From an uncultured Oscillospiraceae bacterium (GTDB lineage Bacteria > Bacillota > Clostridia > Oscillospirales > Oscillospiraceae), in the NCBI GenBank assembly GCA_934573935.1, contig CAKTMO010000015.1:1-41739 (forward strand): 41,739 nucleotides of DNA, written 5' to 3'. Below the pieces are notes generated by a model. That model made no database searches. It worked only from the letters and a program-made list of their open reading frames with translations, and was not told the origin of the DNA. Positions 40,525 through 41,739 of this stretch are shown here, in pieces. Positions within the stretch are counted from its first letter, which is position 1. Every line of letters begins with the position of its first letter. The position numbers and the translations under genes were made by a program.

Positions 40525-41441
40525 AGGCAGACGGGGATCGGGTGGCCGGCCAGATAGGCGGCGGCGGCCATGCGCTTGCCGCCCTGGGGCTGCAGCTCCA
40601 GAATGCGCAGCACCTTACCGTCGCCGCAGGCGATGGCGATGCCTTTTTTATTGGCCTCTACAACGCTGCCGGGGGCGGCGGCGGTCTCCTCGCCCACGGT
40701 GGTGCGGTAGACCTTGACGGTGGCGCCGTTGAGCTCCATTGTCGCGCAGGGCCAGGGGATCAGGCCACGTACCTGATCGTGAAGCTGCTGGGCCGGTCTG
40801 GTGAAGTCCATAGGGCTCATGGTCTTATCCAGCATGGGGGCCAGTGTATACTTGTCGTGTTCCTGAGCCGTGCGGGAGGCCGTGCCGTTTTGCAGGTCCC
40901 TGACGGCCTGCACCAGCGCGTCCGCGCCCAGCAGAGCCAGACGCTGGGTCAGGGTCTGGGCGTCCTCGTCGGGGGCGATGGGAGTCTCTGCGATGCGGAT
41001 GATATCACCGGCGTCCAGCTCGGCGGCCATGTACATGATGGTGACGCCGGTGACCTTGTCACCGTTGAGGATGGCCCAGTTGATGGGGGCGGAGCCCCGA
41101 TAGTGGGGCAGGATGGAGGAGTGGACGTTGATGGAGCCGTAGGGCGGCGTGTTCAGGATATCCTCCGGCAGAATACGGCCGTAGGCGGCCACCACGATCA
41201 GCTCGGGGTGCAGTTCCCGCACCAGTGCCAGCGCCGTGCCGTCCCGCAGCTTCAGGGGCTGGTAGACCGGCAGGTCATGGGACAGGGCGTATTCCTTGAC
41301 GGGGGAAAAGGCCAGCTTATGGCCGCGGTTTTTCGGCTTATCCGGCTGGGTAAAAACGCCGCAGATCTCGTGTCCGGCCTCCACCAGCGCGTTGAGAGAG
41401 GCCACCGCGAAATCCGGCGTGCCCATAAATAAGATGCGCAT
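40521..41441 (-). CDS. fmt: Methionyl-tRNA formyltransferase
   Basis: 306 residues. N-terminal formyltransferase domain starting [20 protein letters not shown], with the folate-binding stretch INVHSSILPHYRGSAPINWA (catalytic Asn, His) near residue 107 and ELDAGDII with the conserved aspartate near 144. The C-terminal tRNA-binding domain follows from about residue 205. It formylates the initiator Met-tRNA. Its start codon shares one base with the stop of the deformylase gene, so the two functionally linked genes are coupled. Confidence 0.97.
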   Translation of the reverse strand: MRILFMGTPDFAVASLNALVEAGHEICGVFTQPDKPKNRGHKLAFSPVKEYALSHDLPVYQPLKLRDGTALALVRELHPELIVVAAYGRILPEDILNTPPYGSINVHSSILPHYRGSAPINWAILNGDKVTGVTIMYMAAELDAGDIIRIAETPIAPDEDAQTLTQRLALLGADALVQAVRDLQNGTASRTAQEHDKYTLAPMLDKTMSPMDFTRPAQQLHDQVRGLIPWPCATMELNGATVKVYRTTVGEETAAAPGSVVEANKKGIAIACGDGKVLRILELQPQGGKRMAAAAYLAGHPIPVCL

Positions 41442-41739
41442 TACTGTTCCTCATCCTCTGCTTCTTCGATTTCGTACTGATCGGCGTGGTCGGTAAGCCA
41501 CTGCTGCAGCTCCTCGCCTTCCATCAGGTGGGTGGTATGCTCCACGAACAGGTGACCGTCCAGATGCTCGATCTCGTGGCAGAAGCAGCGGGCGGTGATA
41601 CCCTCGTCCTCCACCTCGAACCACTGGCCGTCACGGTCCTGGGCCTTGACCCGCACCACGTAGGGGCGGGTGACCTCGCCATACTTGCCGGGGACGCTGA
41701 GGCAGCCCTCCAGGGCGGTCTCCTCCCCCTCGGTATAGA
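41441..41739 (-). CDS. def: Peptide deformylase, N-terminus cut by window edge
   Basis: About 99 C-terminal residues are visible and the frame continues past the window end. Motif 2 EGCLSVPG (metal-ligand cysteine) and motif 3 CHEIEHLDG (HExxH with the catalytic glutamate and two histidine ligands) are both present, so the active site is intact apart from motif 1, which lies outside. It removes the formyl group from new proteins. The tail after motif 3 is acidic and long (IEEAEDEEQ). It overlaps fmt by one base. Confidence 0.95.
   Translation of the reverse strand, partial: YTEGEETALEGCLSVPGKYGEVTRPYVVRVKAQDRDGQWFEVEDEGITARCFCHEIEHLDGHLFVEHTTHLMEGEELQQWLTDHADQYEIEEAEDEEQ

Overview
The window comes from a GC-rich, Gram-positive, spore-forming anaerobe of the Clostridia, most likely an Oscillospiraceae-type gut bacterium (Flavonifractor/Lawsonibacter/Oscillibacter-like; inferred from gene content, not from a search). 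Evidence: sigG and a YlmC/YmxH-type sporulation protein, a tyrosine T-box leader, the dxs-tlyA-nadK-argR-recN order typical of Firmicutes, PASTA kinase/PP2C phosphatase genes beside def-fmt-rsmB-rlmN-rsgA, strong Shine-Dalgarno sites, and frequent GTG/TTG starts.

Left region (1-11408). An eight-gene minus-strand operon reads, in transcription order: Cys-type sulfatase, fused TRAP permease, TAXI-type binding lipoprotein, alkaline-phosphatase-superfamily hydrolase, 3-hydroxyisobutyrate-dehydrogenase-like oxidoreductase, LarA-like nickel-pincer racemase homologue, and two TauE/SafE anion exporters (the second runs off the window). A divergent LacI-type regulator has two LacI-style dyads near the shared promoter region. 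I read this as a regulated uptake and catabolic route for a sulfated or sulfonated hydroxy acid, with export of the anion. I do not recognise it as a described pathway.

Middle (11531-20377). tyrS sits under a complete T-box riboswitch with a UAC specifier. Further upstream on the minus strand is an operon OLE RNA - oapA - dxs - tlyA - nadK - argR - recN. About 700 bases with no plausible gene (about 19475-20164) lie directly in front of a small four-helix membrane protein with a DxxxD motif, next to dxs. That is the known setting of OLE RNA, the very large structured bacterial ncRNA, and its membrane partner OapA. OLE has its own good promoter and is the first element of the unit. Divergent from it, a near-perfect promoter (20243-20271) leads only to a roughly 90-nt stretch ending in a 16-bp hairpin: a candidate small RNA.

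Centre-right (20377-28950). A TetR regulator is followed by a plus-strand cassette: a membrane-anchored XRE regulator, a 673-aa binding lipoprotein with a large extra N-terminal domain, and two sugar-type ABC permeases without an ATPase. Then come rpsB-tsf with a structured leader and an internal hairpin, a PRC-barrel sporulation protein, and sigG.

Right (29000-41739). A membrane-anchored endonuclease/exonuclease/phosphatase-fold protein and a rhomboid protease share a divergent promoter region. Next are a CstA-type transporter, a 65-aa stand-alone ferredoxin-thioredoxin-reductase-like Fe-S protein, two P-loop kinases, and the minus-strand translation/signalling operon def-fmt-rsmB-rlmN-prpC-prkC-rsgA, which ends in a strong terminator. 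I saw no tRNA, rRNA, CRISPR array, insertion sequence or phage gene.
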